Shown: positions 1-7,093, counted from the stretch's first letter. The stretch: 17,209 nucleotides of DNA from an uncultured Lachnospiraceae bacterium (GCA_902795835.1 CADBNA010000377.1:1-17209); one strand, 5' to 3'. A program made the numbers and translations. Notes: a model not told the origin generated them from the sequence alone.

Positions 1-78
1 AAGAAAAGGGTCGGCGTTTCTCCGGGAAGCTACCGGAGCAGGGCGGCCGCTTCACCTCTGCGGCCACAGGAAATGTGA
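1..78 (+). CDS. 3' end of a probable AraC-family transcriptional regulator (partial)
   Basis: Frame 1 is open from the window edge to a TGA at 76-78 and encodes 25 residues. It opens with KKRVGVSPGSYRSR, which resembles the last helix of AraC/XylS DNA-binding domains (typically F-x-K-x-x-G-x-S-P-x-x-Y-R), followed by a short non-conserved tail. This is seen directly only as a C-terminal fragment. The family assignment rests on that one motif. Its position just upstream and co-oriented would fit an activator of the compartment operon, as PocR is for pdu and EutR for eut, but that role is inference. Confidence 0.55.
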   Translation, partial: KKRVGVSPGSYRSRAAASPLRPQEM

Positions 79-142
79 ACGGATCCGGCGCCGGAAAACA
101 AAAAATGTTTGGTAAAAATGACCAGAAGAAAAGGCGCTTTTA

Positions 143-166
143 GTCAAAATAGGATCACTTTTTGAC
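143..166. promoter_or_regulatory. 24-bp palindrome, candidate operator of the compartment operon
   Basis: GTCAAAA at 143-149 and TTTTGAC at 160-166 form a perfect 7-bp inverted repeat around a 10-base spacer, with the centre at 154.5. If transcription starts about 216, downstream of the TATAAT boxes, the centre lies near -61.5, a usual position for a class I activator of the Crp/Fnr type. The right arm overlaps a TTGACA string (162-167) that is too far from the TATAAT boxes to act as their -35. The protein that binds is unknown. Confidence 0.45.
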
Positions 167-175
167 AACATACAT

Positions 176-212
176 TTGGTGGGGCAACTTCGCTTTTTAA
201 TATAATTATAAT
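176..212 (+). promoter_or_regulatory. Putative promoter with tandem TATAAT boxes
   Basis: TATAAT occurs at 201-206 and again at 207-212, in the only AT-rich block ahead of the first gene. The best -35 candidate is TTGGTG at 176-181, 19 bases from the first TATAAT. It is a poor match, which would fit an activator-dependent promoter. A start about 213-219 would leave an untranslated leader of roughly 75 bases before the first start codon at 291. No other comparably good promoter was seen in the window. Confidence 0.5.
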
Positions 213-290
213 GGTTGATTTGTAACTGCAGGCGAGGTGTTTTTACGAGTTAGAAAAACAATACTTTTTAAACCATCAGGAGGAAAAGAA

Positions 291-575
291 ATGACACAGG
301 AAGCTTTGGGAATGATTGAGACCAAGGGCCTTACAGCAATGATCGAGGCTGCTGATGCGATGGCAAAGGCCGCAAACGTAACGATTGTGGGCTGCCAGAA
401 AATCGGTGCAGGACTGGTGACGGTTATGGTTCGCGGAGATGTCGGCGCCGTAAAGGCTGCTACAGACGCAGGCGCTGCGGCTGCATCCAAGGTTGGCGAA
501 GTGGTTTCTGTTCACGTAATTCCGCGTCCGCACAATGATACCGAAATGCTGATTCCGAAGGGCCTGGCTGAGTGA
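291..575 (+). CDS. pduA: BMC-H hexameric shell protein, PduA-like
   Basis: A 94-residue single BMC domain of normal length. The opening ALGMIETKG, the central [19 protein letters not shown] and the closing VHVIPRPH are hallmarks of PduA/EutM facet proteins, and the overall match is closer to PduA. The pore loop reads KIGAG, so alanine (about residue 40) replaces the serine of PduA. A cysteine lies just before it (C35). The start at 291 is chosen because an AGGAGG lies 7 bases upstream (278-283); an in-frame reading upstream to 237 adds residues foreign to the family. It is the first gene after the promoter region, which suits the most abundant shell component. A close paralogue lies at 15885-16181. 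Confidence 0.95.
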   Translation: MTQEALGMIETKGLTAMIEAADAMAKAANVTIVGCQKIGAGLVTVMVRGDVGAVKAATDAGAAAASKVGEVVSVHVIPRPHNDTEMLIPKGLAE

Positions 576-638
576 TTTTTCTGCCATATAAAAAATAACC
601 GGCAAATTATTGTGTAATTGCGGGAGAAAGGAAGAGTA

Positions 639-2582
639 ATGGCAGATTACGAGACAATGCAAAGTAAGCTAAAAGGCATTCTTGCCGATATCCTGGGAGA
701 AAAGGACGGGAATGCGCCATCCGGATCCCCTGCGCAGGATAATGCGGTTCAGAATATCCTGGAGAAACTGACGGCAGGCAAAGCTGCTCCGGCTGCACCC
801 GCTGCACCGGCAGCAGGCGCTGCAGATCCGGTCATCGGCAGGCAGCCGTCCGACATCCTGAAGGTCCCCGAGGACCAGAGAATTCTGACGACGGACAAAG
901 GCCTGGTTCAGAAACTGATCGATTCCGTGACAGCAGCGGATGGCCCGGCGGCAAAGGCGGCAGCGGCTCCTGCTCCTGCTCCGGCAGCAAAGCCTGAAAA
1001 GGCAGCGGCCTATGGCCCCGCAGATCCGGTCATCGGCAGACAGCCGACCGACATCCTGCGTGTCCCGGAGGACCAGAGAATCCTGACAACAGATATGTCC
1101 CTGGTGATGCAGCTGATCGATTCGGTGGTGGCTCAGGACGGCTGTGCACCGGCCGACTGCGCGGCATGCACCGCTGCATGCGATTCCAGAAATACGGTCT
1201 CCAGAGAAGATCTGGTCAAAGATCTCATTACCGAAATGGGCGGCGTGACCGGTTCCGGAAAGAACGGTATATACGACACAGCCGAAGAGGCTGTGGCCGC
1301 AGCCGAGAAGGGTTACGAAGAGCTTCGGAGAATGACTCTGGCAGAGAGGGAAGTACTGATCGCTTCCATCAGGAAGAAAGGTATGGAGACCCTGGAGCGC
1401 CTGGCGAAAATGGATGTGGAAGAGACCGGATACGGCCGTGTCGAGGACAAGATGATGCGGACCAAGGTCATGCTGGAAAAGACGCCCGGCACGGAAGACA
1501 TCAAAACAGAAGCGCTGGCAGGCGACAACGGCATTACACTGGTGGACCGCGTGCCGTTCGGCGTAGCCTGCTGCATCACACCGTCTACGGGCATCCAGAC
1601 GACGCCGTTCCACAATGCGATCTGCATGATTGCAGCCGGCAACAGTGTGGTATTCGCCCCGCATCCGAATGCGGTGAAGAGTTCTCTGGCAACGATCGAG
1701 GCTATTAATGAGGCGATCGTGGAAGCAGGCGGATCCAACAATATCATCACTTCCGTAAAGGAAGTCTCTTTTGACGTAACAAATGCGATTATCGAGCATC
1801 CTTCTGTGAAGCTGGTCGTTGCCACAGGCGGCCCCGGCATCGTGAAGAAGGTCCTGAGCTCCGGCAAAAAGGCCATCGGCGCGGGCGCGGGCAATCCGCC
1901 TGCATTCGTCGACGAAACAGCGGATATTCCGCATGCGGCAAAATGCATTATTGCAGGCAACTACATGGAATATGGCATTCAGTGTATCTGCGAGAAGGAA
2001 TGTGTCGTTGTTGATTCGGTCGCAGACCGCCTGATATTCGAGATGGTGAAAGCAGGCGCCTATCTGCTGAAGACACAGGAAGAGATTGACAAACTGACGA
2101 ACCTGGTGTCCACGCCGAAGGGGCCGAACAAGGCCTGCATCGGCAAGGCGCCGAGTGTGATCCTGAAGATGATCGGTATTGATGCCCCGGCAGATTCGAA
2201 ATCCATTATTTTCGAAGCCCCGAAGGATCACATTATTGCAACTGATGAATTCCTGATGCCGATCGTTCCGATCGTGCGGGTTAAGGACGCGACCGAAGGT
2301 ATTCTGCTTTCGGCGAAATATGAAGGCGGACGCCGTCATACGGCCATGGTTCACTCCAATGACATCCGTGTCCTCTCCAACTACGCGAAGACTCTCGGCT
2401 GCACCATTATTGTCAAGAACGCTCCGTCCTACGCGGGTGTCGGCATCGGCGGCGAAGGCTTCATTACCGCGACGATCGCCGGACCGACCGGTGAAGGCAT
2501 CACCTCTCCGAGGACATTTACGCGTATGCAGAGATGCGCCCTGGTAGGGGAATACGGCCTGAGAGGTACTTACCCGTATTAA
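639..2582 (+). CDS. CoA-acylating aldehyde dehydrogenase (PduP/EutE type) with a long modular N-terminal extension
   Basis: A 647-residue protein, about 180 longer than usual PduP/EutE enzymes, which turn an aldehyde, CoA and NAD+ into acyl-CoA and NADH. The dehydrogenase domain spans about 185-647. It has the N-terminal block FGVACCITPSTGIQTTPFHN, a nucleotide-binding VVATGGPGIVKK and the probable catalytic C449 in GIQCICEKE, aligning with PCIxEKE of relatives. The extension begins with an amphipathic helix (MADYETMQSKLKGILADILG), as in encapsulation peptides. Two near-identical 41-residue modules follow (62-102 and 128-168) between Ala/Pro linkers, then a Cys cluster (C169, C174, C177, C181) and another helix (SREDLVKDLITEMGG). 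The start at 639 follows a GAAAGGAAG at 625-633; an upstream TTG at 618 is less likely. Substrate length is not evident. Confidence 0.92.
   Translation: MADYETMQSKLKGILADILGEKDGNAPSGSPAQDNAVQNILEKLTAGKAAPAAPAAPAAGAADPVIGRQPSDILKVPEDQRILTTDKGLVQKLIDSVTAADGPAAKAAAAPAPAPAAKPEKAAAYGPADPVIGRQPTDILRVPEDQRILTTDMSLVMQLIDSVVAQDGCAPADCAACTAACDSRNTVSREDLVKDLITEMGGVTGSGKNGIYDTAEEAVAAAEKGYEELRRMTLAEREVLIASIRKKGMETLERLAKMDVEETGYGRVEDKMMRTKVMLEKTPGTEDIKTEALAGDNGITLVDRVPFGVACCITPSTGIQTTPFHNAICMIAAGNSVVFAPHPNAVKSSLATIEAINEAIVEAGGSNNIITSVKEVSFDVTNAIIEHPSVKLVVATGGPGIVKKVLSSGKKAIGAGAGNPPAFVDETADIPHAAKCIIAGNYMEYGIQCICEKECVVVDSVADRLIFEMVKAGAYLLKTQEEIDKLTNLVSTPKGPNKACIGKAPSVILKMIGIDAPADSKSIIFEAPKDHIIATDEFLMPIVPIVRVKDATEGILLSAKYEGGRRHTAMVHSNDIRVLSNYAKTLGCTIIVKNAPSYAGVGIGGEGFITATIAGPTGEGITSPRTFTRMQRCALVGEYGLRGTYPY
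822..1142 (+). repeat. Duplicated 123-bp module inside the aldehyde dehydrogenase gene
   Basis: Copies lie at 822-944 and 1020-1142, exactly 198 bases apart start to start. They share an identical 19-base opening and encode modules that both read DPVIGRQP-[ST]-DIL-[KR]-VPEDQRILTTD, followed by a short amphipathic helix containing LIDSV. A linker rich in Ala and Pro separates them. The high identity indicates an internal duplication that kept the reading frame. Confidence 0.9.
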
Positions 2583-2603
2583 TCAATGGAGGCAGGAACC
2601 GGA

Positions 2604-3374
2604 ATGAGAATTAACGGAGCGCTGGGCATAATAGAAGTATATGGGCTCGCAGCTGCGATAACTGCCGTGGACGCGGCGATGAAAGCAGCCAATGTAACCT
2701 ATGTAAACTATTTTAAGACAGGCAATGGCAGTATTCAGGTCCGGCTCGTCGGTGATGTGGGTGCAGTTCAGGCCGCGGTAGCGGCAGCAAAAATGGAAGC
2801 ATCAAAATGTGGTTTGGTTCTGGGCACCTCTGTGATTCCGAGACCCCATAACGATCTGAAGGCATTTATCGGCCATTACGGGCTGATGGAGAATTCCATC
2901 TTCATGGAAGAACCGGAGGCAGAAGCCGTCAAAGAGCCGGCAGCGGAAACAGAAGCCGTCGAAGAACCGGCAGCGGAGGCAGAAGCCGTCGAAGAGCCGG
3001 CAGTTGAAGCGGAGCCTGAAGAGGCAGAGGCCGCAGAGGAGCCGGTAACCGAAGCGGAGCCGGAAGAAACAGAAACCGCAGAAGAGCCGGCAGCGGAGGC
3101 AGAAGCCGTCGAAGAGCCGGCAGTTGAAGCGGAGCCTGAAGAGGCAGAGGCTGCAGAGGAGCCGGTAACCGAATCGGAGCCGGAAGAAGCAGAAACCGCA
3201 GAAGAGCCGGCAGCAGAAGCAGAGGCCGTTGAAGAACCGGCAGCGGAGGCGGAGCCGGAGAAGGATGCCCGGGAGGCTTCCGGGGAAATCACCTGCAATA
3301 TCTGTCATGATCCGAAATGCCCCCGCATGCGCGGACAATCCAAAAAACTGTGTATCCATTACAGAGATTCATGA
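2604..3374 (+). CDS. BMC-H shell protein with long acidic repeat tail and C-terminal Cys motif (PduK-like)
   Basis: A 256-residue protein. Residues 1 to about 92 form a BMC-H domain ([34 protein letters not shown]). Residues about 103-221 are a low-complexity tail of Glu, Ala, Pro and Val, built from a 40-residue repeat. The C-terminus carries C231-x2-C234-x4-C239-x10-C250 in CNICHDPKCPRMRG, like the Cys-rich end of PduK, a minor shell protein suspected of binding Fe-S or another metal. The start at 2604 is preferred because GGAGG (2588-2592) lies upstream and the BMC domain begins there; ATG 2586 has no Shine-Dalgarno sequence. It starts 21 bases after the dehydrogenase stop, so the two are probably co-translated. 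Whether the tail faces the lumen or the cytosol is unknown. Confidence 0.88.
   Translation: MRINGALGIIEVYGLAAAITAVDAAMKAANVTYVNYFKTGNGSIQVRLVGDVGAVQAAVAAAKMEASKCGLVLGTSVIPRPHNDLKAFIGHYGLMENSIFMEEPEAEAVKEPAAETEAVEEPAAEAEAVEEPAVEAEPEEAEAAEEPVTEAEPEETETAEEPAAEAEAVEEPAVEAEPEEAEAAEEPVTESEPEEAETAEEPAAEAEAVEEPAAEAEPEKDAREASGEITCNICHDPKCPRMRGQSKKLCIHYRDS
2973..3260 (+). repeat. 120-bp in-frame tandem repeat encoding an acidic tail
   Basis: Two nearly identical 120-bp units lie at 2973-3092 and 3093-3212, followed by a partial third copy (3213-3260). The middle 60 bases of the two units (3001-3060 against 3121-3180) differ at only two positions. Each unit encodes 40 residues made of AEAVEEPA-type sub-repeats of about 10 residues, and similar shorter copies precede it from 2911. 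The near identity suggests recent expansion and likely copy-number variation between strains. Confidence 0.92.
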
Positions 3375-3388
3375 TGGAGGCATAGCAT

Positions 3389-4216
3389 ATGGAAAATACG
3401 CGGGAAATTTACAACAATCTGATCAAAGGACTGCTGGAAGAACTGGATGATCCGAATCAGCCGGAGAATTGCAGCAGGCCGATGAAAATGCAGAGTCTTC
3501 TTGTACTCCTTACGGGCGGTCTGACCGGGTCAGAGGAGGCGGCAAAACAGCTGAGATGTCTCAGAGACAGCGGATACCGGATGGAAGTTGTTTTTTCCGA
3601 AGCCGGGAAGAGTGTCCTGGGCAGCAGGTGGCTGAAGGAGAACGGACTGGAAGGCCTTCCGGTTGTGGAGAAAATGGCCGACGGTTTTGTAGCCCTCTCC
3701 AACTGCAATGCAGTTGTTGTGCCGGTTATGACGGTCAATACGGCTTCCAAGGTCCTGAACGGCATCGCGGACAATGTGGTTACCACAGTAATCATGCACG
3801 CACTGCTTCAGGGAAAGCCGGTCATAGTGGCAAAGGACGCATGCGACGTATCCCTTCTGGCACAGGTCCGGAATGTGAAAGAGCCTCTCTACTACGCGAC
3901 ACTGGCTGCAAACATCATCTGTCTGGAGCAGTTCGGAATTGAGATGATTCCGGCATCGCTTCTGTCGGAAAAGGTGGAAGAACACTTCAGTCCCTCACGC
4001 GTATATTCGAAGGTTGTCCGTCCGGAAGCCCCTGCGAAAGAAGAACGCACGGCGGGAAAAAGGGAAACGGAATCTGTCTTTACCGGCAAGGTGCTGTCCG
4101 CTGCGGACGTGCTGGTATGCAGGGCGGATGTGATCCGGATCCCGAAGAAGACAATCGTAACACCGGCAGCGGCTGACAGGGCAGCTGAGAAAAAGATCAG
4201 AATCCTTGCAGACTGA
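3389..4216 (+). CDS. BMC-associated flavoprotein (HFCD/Dfp-like fold)
   Basis: A 275-residue protein. Residues 34 to about 180 match flavin-binding HFCD-type decarboxylase domains such as CoaC/Dfp and dipicolinate synthase subunit B: a first strand LLVLLTGGLTGS, and VVPVMTVNTASKVLNGIADN, which parallels the FMN-binding ATANTxAKxAxGIADN segment. The C-terminal part (about 225-275) reads VLSAADV...IRIPKKTIVTPAAADRAAEKKI, resembling an ITPLAxDxAxExxI motif that I recall from other compartment proteins such as EutT and EutQ. Flavoproteins of this kind are recurrent but poorly characterised members of BMC loci. A Shine-Dalgarno GGAGG (3376-3380) fixes the start. The redox reaction or partner cannot be read from the sequence. 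Confidence 0.75.
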   Translation: MENTREIYNNLIKGLLEELDDPNQPENCSRPMKMQSLLVLLTGGLTGSEEAAKQLRCLRDSGYRMEVVFSEAGKSVLGSRWLKENGLEGLPVVEKMADGFVALSNCNAVVVPVMTVNTASKVLNGIADNVVTTVIMHALLQGKPVIVAKDACDVSLLAQVRNVKEPLYYATLAANIICLEQFGIEMIPASLLSEKVEEHFSPSRVYSKVVRPEAPAKEERTAGKRETESVFTGKVLSAADVLVCRADVIRIPKKTIVTPAAADRAAEKKIRILAD

Positions 4217-4258
4217 AAGAGCTGTCACAAAAAAGAATTGCAGAAAAGGTCGTGAATT

Positions 4259-4558
4259 ATGTTTTTAGCCAAAGTGATAGGCAACGCAGTATCTACACAG
4301 AAGGATCACCGGCTGGTGGGCAGTAAACTGCTGCTGGTCATTCCCATTGACAATGCTCAGGAATACGAGAAGGCAGTCAGCGGGCCGCTGGAGAAAAACA
4401 TGATCATAGCGGTCGACAAGGTTGGCGCCGGTGTGGGAGAAATCGTGATCGTTACCTGCGGGTCGCCTGCGGTGAACGCGACGGAAACGGCAGATTCGCC
4501 TGTTGATGCTGCAATTATCGGTATCATCGATACCGTCGACATTGTGACAGGCCTTTAA
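4259..4558 (+). CDS. eutN: BMC-P pentameric vertex protein (EutN/CcmL family)
   Basis: A 99-residue protein matching EutN/CcmL/PduN in length and motifs: the opening MFLAKVIGNAVSTQKD, then KLLLVIPID, the signature GAGVGEIVIVTCGSPAV, and the ending DAAIIGIIDTVDI. Five copies form the pentamers that close the polyhedral vertices. It is the only pentamer gene in the window, against ten BMC-H/BMC-T genes, so every vertex would depend on it unless another copy exists elsewhere. The Shine-Dalgarno sequence is weak (AAAAGG about 10 bases upstream), which suits a component needed in small numbers. Confidence 0.93.
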   Translation: MFLAKVIGNAVSTQKDHRLVGSKLLLVIPIDNAQEYEKAVSGPLEKNMIIAVDKVGAGVGEIVIVTCGSPAVNATETADSPVDAAIIGIIDTVDIVTGL

Positions 4559-4630
4559 ACCGATCCCGCAGCCGGAAAACCTGTAACTGTTCAGTATTTG
4601 ATTCGACAGTCATTGCCTAAAGAGGAGTGT

Positions 4631-5977
4631 ATGGATTATTCAGGTGTATATCGGAAAAAATTAACAACTCCCGAGGAAGCTGTCAAAGTCGTAAAATCGG
4701 GCGACTGGGTCGACTATGGCTGGGCTACCAGCAATCCGGTCGCGCTGGATAAAGCATTAGCAGCAAGGTATCAGGAACTGAAGGACGTCAAATTCAGAAG
4801 CGGTATAGTATCGCGGATGCTGGAGATATTCAAGGTGCCTGATATGCAGGAGCATTTTATCTGGAACTCGTGGCATTGCAGCGGGATCGAGCGCAGGCTC
4901 TGCGGGGAGGGAAAAGCCTTTTACATCCCTGTGAAGTATTCCGAGATGCCGCGGATTTACCGGAAGTATCTGAAGGTAAATGTTGCGATGATGCAGGTCG
5001 CGCCGATGGATGAAAACGGGTTCTTCAATTTCGGACCCAATGCTTCCCATATGAAAGCAGTCTGTGAGGTGGCGGATGTCATTATCGTAGAAGTAAACAG
5101 GGCAATGCCGTATTGTCTCGGCGGCGGCTATAACGGCGTCCATATCGATGATGTGGATCTGATCGTGGAATCCGACTGTACCTCCATACCGGCCATCGGC
5201 GGCAGCGATGCCCCGGCGTCGGAGGTGGATACGGCGGTGGCCAACCTCGTGGTGCCGGAGATTCCGGACGGAGCCTGTCTCCAGCTGGGAATCGGGGGCA
5301 TGCCGAATGCAATAGGCAAAAAGATTGCGGAATCGGATCTGAAGCACCTGGGTGTCCAGACGGAAATGTATGTAGACGCATTTGTTGATCTGACACTGGC
5401 GGGAAAAATTGACGGATCCAGAAAAAATCTGGACAGGGGAAAACAGACCTACTGCTTTGGCCTGGGGTCAAAGAAAATGTATGATTTCCTGGATCATAAC
5501 CCCGCCTGTGCGGCGATGCCGGTAGATTACACAAACGACGTCAGAATCGTTGCCATGCAGGACAACTTTGTTTCGATCAATAACGCAATCGATGTGGACC
5601 TGTTCGGCCAGATAAATGCAGAATCTTCGGGAACGCGCCATATCAGCGGCGCAGGCGGCCAGCTTGATTTTGTGATCGGTGCCTATCTCTCCAGCGGGGG
5701 AAAGAGCTTCATGTGTCTTTCTTCCACTTTTCAGGGGAGTGACGGGCTGATCCAGTCAAGGATCCGTCCGAGGCTGAAAGAAGGCTCCATTGTTACAGAT
5801 ACCCGCGCAAACGCGCATTATCTGGTAACGGAGTACGGGATGGTCAATCTGAAAGGACTCTCCATGTGGGAGAGGGCGGAAGGAATCATAGCCATCGCGC
5901 ATCCGGACTTCCGGGATCAGCTGATCAGGGAGGCGGACAAAATGAAGATCTGGCGCAGAAGCAACAAAATAAGATGA
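4631..5977 (+). CDS. Butyryl-CoA:acetate CoA-transferase-like enzyme (But / acetyl-CoA hydrolase-transferase family)
   Basis: A 448-residue protein of the family I CoA-transferases, which exchange CoA between an acyl-CoA and a carboxylate through a glutamyl-CoA intermediate. Long stretches look like Roseburia-type But: [10 protein letters not shown] near the N-terminus, [46 protein letters not shown] and the ending IWRRSN. The likely catalytic glutamate is E245 in [11 protein letters not shown]. The start at 4631 gives the family N-terminus and follows AGAGGAG (4621-4627) at short spacing; TTG 4598 adds foreign residues. Neither end carries an obvious targeting extension, so it may act in the cytosol. 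In this operon it could move CoA from the dehydrogenase product to acetate or propionate. The exact acyl substrate is not decided by sequence reading. Confidence 0.85.
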   Translation: MDYSGVYRKKLTTPEEAVKVVKSGDWVDYGWATSNPVALDKALAARYQELKDVKFRSGIVSRMLEIFKVPDMQEHFIWNSWHCSGIERRLCGEGKAFYIPVKYSEMPRIYRKYLKVNVAMMQVAPMDENGFFNFGPNASHMKAVCEVADVIIVEVNRAMPYCLGGGYNGVHIDDVDLIVESDCTSIPAIGGSDAPASEVDTAVANLVVPEIPDGACLQLGIGGMPNAIGKKIAESDLKHLGVQTEMYVDAFVDLTLAGKIDGSRKNLDRGKQTYCFGLGSKKMYDFLDHNPACAAMPVDYTNDVRIVAMQDNFVSINNAIDVDLFGQINAESSGTRHISGAGGQLDFVIGAYLSSGGKSFMCLSSTFQGSDGLIQSRIRPRLKEGSIVTDTRANAHYLVTEYGMVNLKGLSMWERAEGIIAIAHPDFRDQLIREADKMKIWRRSNKIR

Positions 5978-6012
5978 ACAGAGCTGCATCTGTTCTTTAG
6001 GAAATGAAAACT

Positions 6013-6030
6013 GTAATTTTTTTAAATTAC
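6013..6030 (+). promoter_or_regulatory. AT-rich hairpin directly before the BMC-T ribosome binding site
   Basis: GTAATTT (6013-6019) and AAATTAC (6024-6030) are perfect complements around a TTTT loop. The stem ends two bases before the GGAGG at 6032-6036 of the BMC-T gene. It could tune translation or mark an mRNA processing site. The seven pairs are mostly A-T, so the structure is weak and the role is conjecture. Confidence 0.35.
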
Positions 6031-6046
6031 CGGAGGATTAGGTTAA

Positions 6047-6877
6047 ATGAATAAAGCTGATATCATTAATCAGATTGTGAGCGATGTGATTTCTGCTCCG
6101 GAAGCGCAGGGAAAGACATCGGTAAGCGATGTAAAGGAAGCGGTCAATACCGCAGCAAAGATGATAGATCCCTCCTGTGCCGGCATGACTGAGTTTATTG
6201 ATTTTGACGAGTATTATGGAAATACCGTCGGCATGGTCGTGCCGAATATTGACCGGCAGCTGGCAGCCTGCATGGGCATGCCGGATGAGCTTCGCGCAAT
6301 CGGCATCGTGTCGACCCGTTTTGGAGGACTGCCGCCGGCAATCGCAGGTGATCAGGCAGCGAAGATGGTAAATGTCAAGCTGATTGATTTCAACGCTGCA
6401 AATGACCCGGTAGCGCGCGGCGCCCATGGCTCCACCTGGATCGTAGGGTCTGAGGACGTATCCGACTCCAGACGATGGGTAGAAATCACCATCAACAATC
6501 TGCGGACCTGGGCATATGGCGGTGTCGCATACAATGACAACGCCCTCTATGATATCGAATATGTTGCATCCGCAGGCCCGATCCTGACGCATCCGTATTT
6601 CGGCGCCGATTACGGCAAGGCATGGGGCGCTGCTGATTTCCTGCCGAAGGCAATGGGCCTGGTTGTATGTGATCAGATTCTGAAGAGCGCCGATATTGAG
6701 TGCATCAAGCAGTATAAACCGGATGAAGTCGTTCTTGCCAACGAGTTCGCGATTTCCTTCAAGGGTGATTCCGGTGCGGTTAAGCATGCATGCCAGAGAG
6801 GCCGTGACGTTGCTGTCGCAATCATGAATGCGGTCGGACACGGAGAAGTTGTTATTCATGGTACACCGTACTTCTAA
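6047..6877 (+). CDS. pduB: BMC-T tandem-domain shell protein, PduB-like, with N-terminal extension
   Basis: A 276-residue protein with two fused BMC domains of the PduB/EutL class, whose trimers form facet tiles with a central gated pore. Family blocks are CAGMTEFIDF, NTVGMVVPNID, RAIGIVSTRFGG, GSTWIVGSEDVSDSRR and FKGDSGAVKHACQRGRD. The first 45 residues form an extension starting with an amphipathic helix (MNKADIINQIVSDVISAP). In Salmonella, the N-terminus of PduB links the enzyme core to the shell, so a similar role is plausible. The start follows GGAGG at 6032-6036 and a small hairpin. It is the longest of three PduB-type paralogues here; the others are at 15103 and 16289. Confidence 0.92.
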   Translation: MNKADIINQIVSDVISAPEAQGKTSVSDVKEAVNTAAKMIDPSCAGMTEFIDFDEYYGNTVGMVVPNIDRQLAACMGMPDELRAIGIVSTRFGGLPPAIAGDQAAKMVNVKLIDFNAANDPVARGAHGSTWIVGSEDVSDSRRWVEITINNLRTWAYGGVAYNDNALYDIEYVASAGPILTHPYFGADYGKAWGAADFLPKAMGLVVCDQILKSADIECIKQYKPDEVVLANEFAISFKGDSGAVKHACQRGRDVAVAIMNAVGHGEVVIHGTPYF

Positions 6878-6908
6878 AACAGAAGAATACCGGTTTGCCG
6901 GAACAGTG

Positions 6909-7024
6909 AAGCGGGCTTGCATCATAAAACTGCTCAATGCATTTGCTGTTGAGCAGGCATGATGGTACAGCACTCCCGGAAAGCCCGTTTTCATGAGACA
7001 GTGCGTCTCCTGAAAGCGGGCTTT
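6909..7024 (+). promoter_or_regulatory. Alternative-pairing hairpin region, possible attenuator between shell and alcohol dehydrogenase genes
   Basis: The 216-base gap between the BMC-T and alcohol dehydrogenase genes holds a 20-pair stem (6980-6999 with 7005-7024, loop AGTGC) containing one G-U pair and one mismatch. An upstream hairpin has an 8-pair stem (6930-6937 with 6949-6956). The segment AAGCGGGCTT at 6909-6918 can pair with 6981-6990, which is the left arm of the long stem, so the two folds exclude each other. The long stem is followed by ATTC and a run of A rather than a U tract, so it is not a textbook terminator. It may be an attenuator, a processing site or a stability element setting enzyme against shell levels. 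Confidence 0.5.
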
Positions 7025-7093
7025 ATTCAAAAAAAAATAAAGTGTTCAAAGCCTGCTGCCGGGAAGAGTATGCAAAGGAGACAGGGAAAACGT

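Noticed and set aside
84..95. Perfect 12-bp GC-rich palindrome TCCGGCGCCGGA after the regulator fragment
   Set aside because: It has no loop or T tract for a terminator and no known site; short GC palindromes of this kind can arise by chance.
176..195. Possible sigma-54 promoter in the GG- and GC-containing stretch before the TATAAT boxes
   Set aside because: The GG and GC dinucleotides are not at the required 12-base spacing, and TGGCAC/TTGC are not matched.
669..2354. Long minus-strand open frame (561 codons) opposite the aldehyde dehydrogenase gene
   Set aside because: It is the codon-bias shadow of a clearly recognisable plus-strand gene. Its translation is rich in Cys, Arg and His with no family motif and no plausible ribosome binding site.
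2911..3260. Repeats that could be mistaken for a CRISPR array
   Set aside because: The units are contiguous, in frame, and have no unique spacers; they encode an acidic protein tail.
2802..3359. Minus-strand open frames across the acidic repeat, giving Ser/Ala-rich or Cys/Phe-rich repetitive proteins
   Set aside because: They arise from the 120-bp repeat read backwards. The plus frame carries a BMC domain and a conserved Cys motif.
5977..5994. AACAGA/TCTGTT hairpin after the CoA-transferase stop, considered as a terminator
   Set aside because: The stem is only 6 pairs and is followed by CTTTAG, without a T run; too weak to call.
6959..7093. Extending the alcohol dehydrogenase start upstream to 6959
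   Set aside because: The extra 45 residues run through a strong hairpin and are Lys/Arg-rich without similarity to the family; ATG 7094 gives the normal length.
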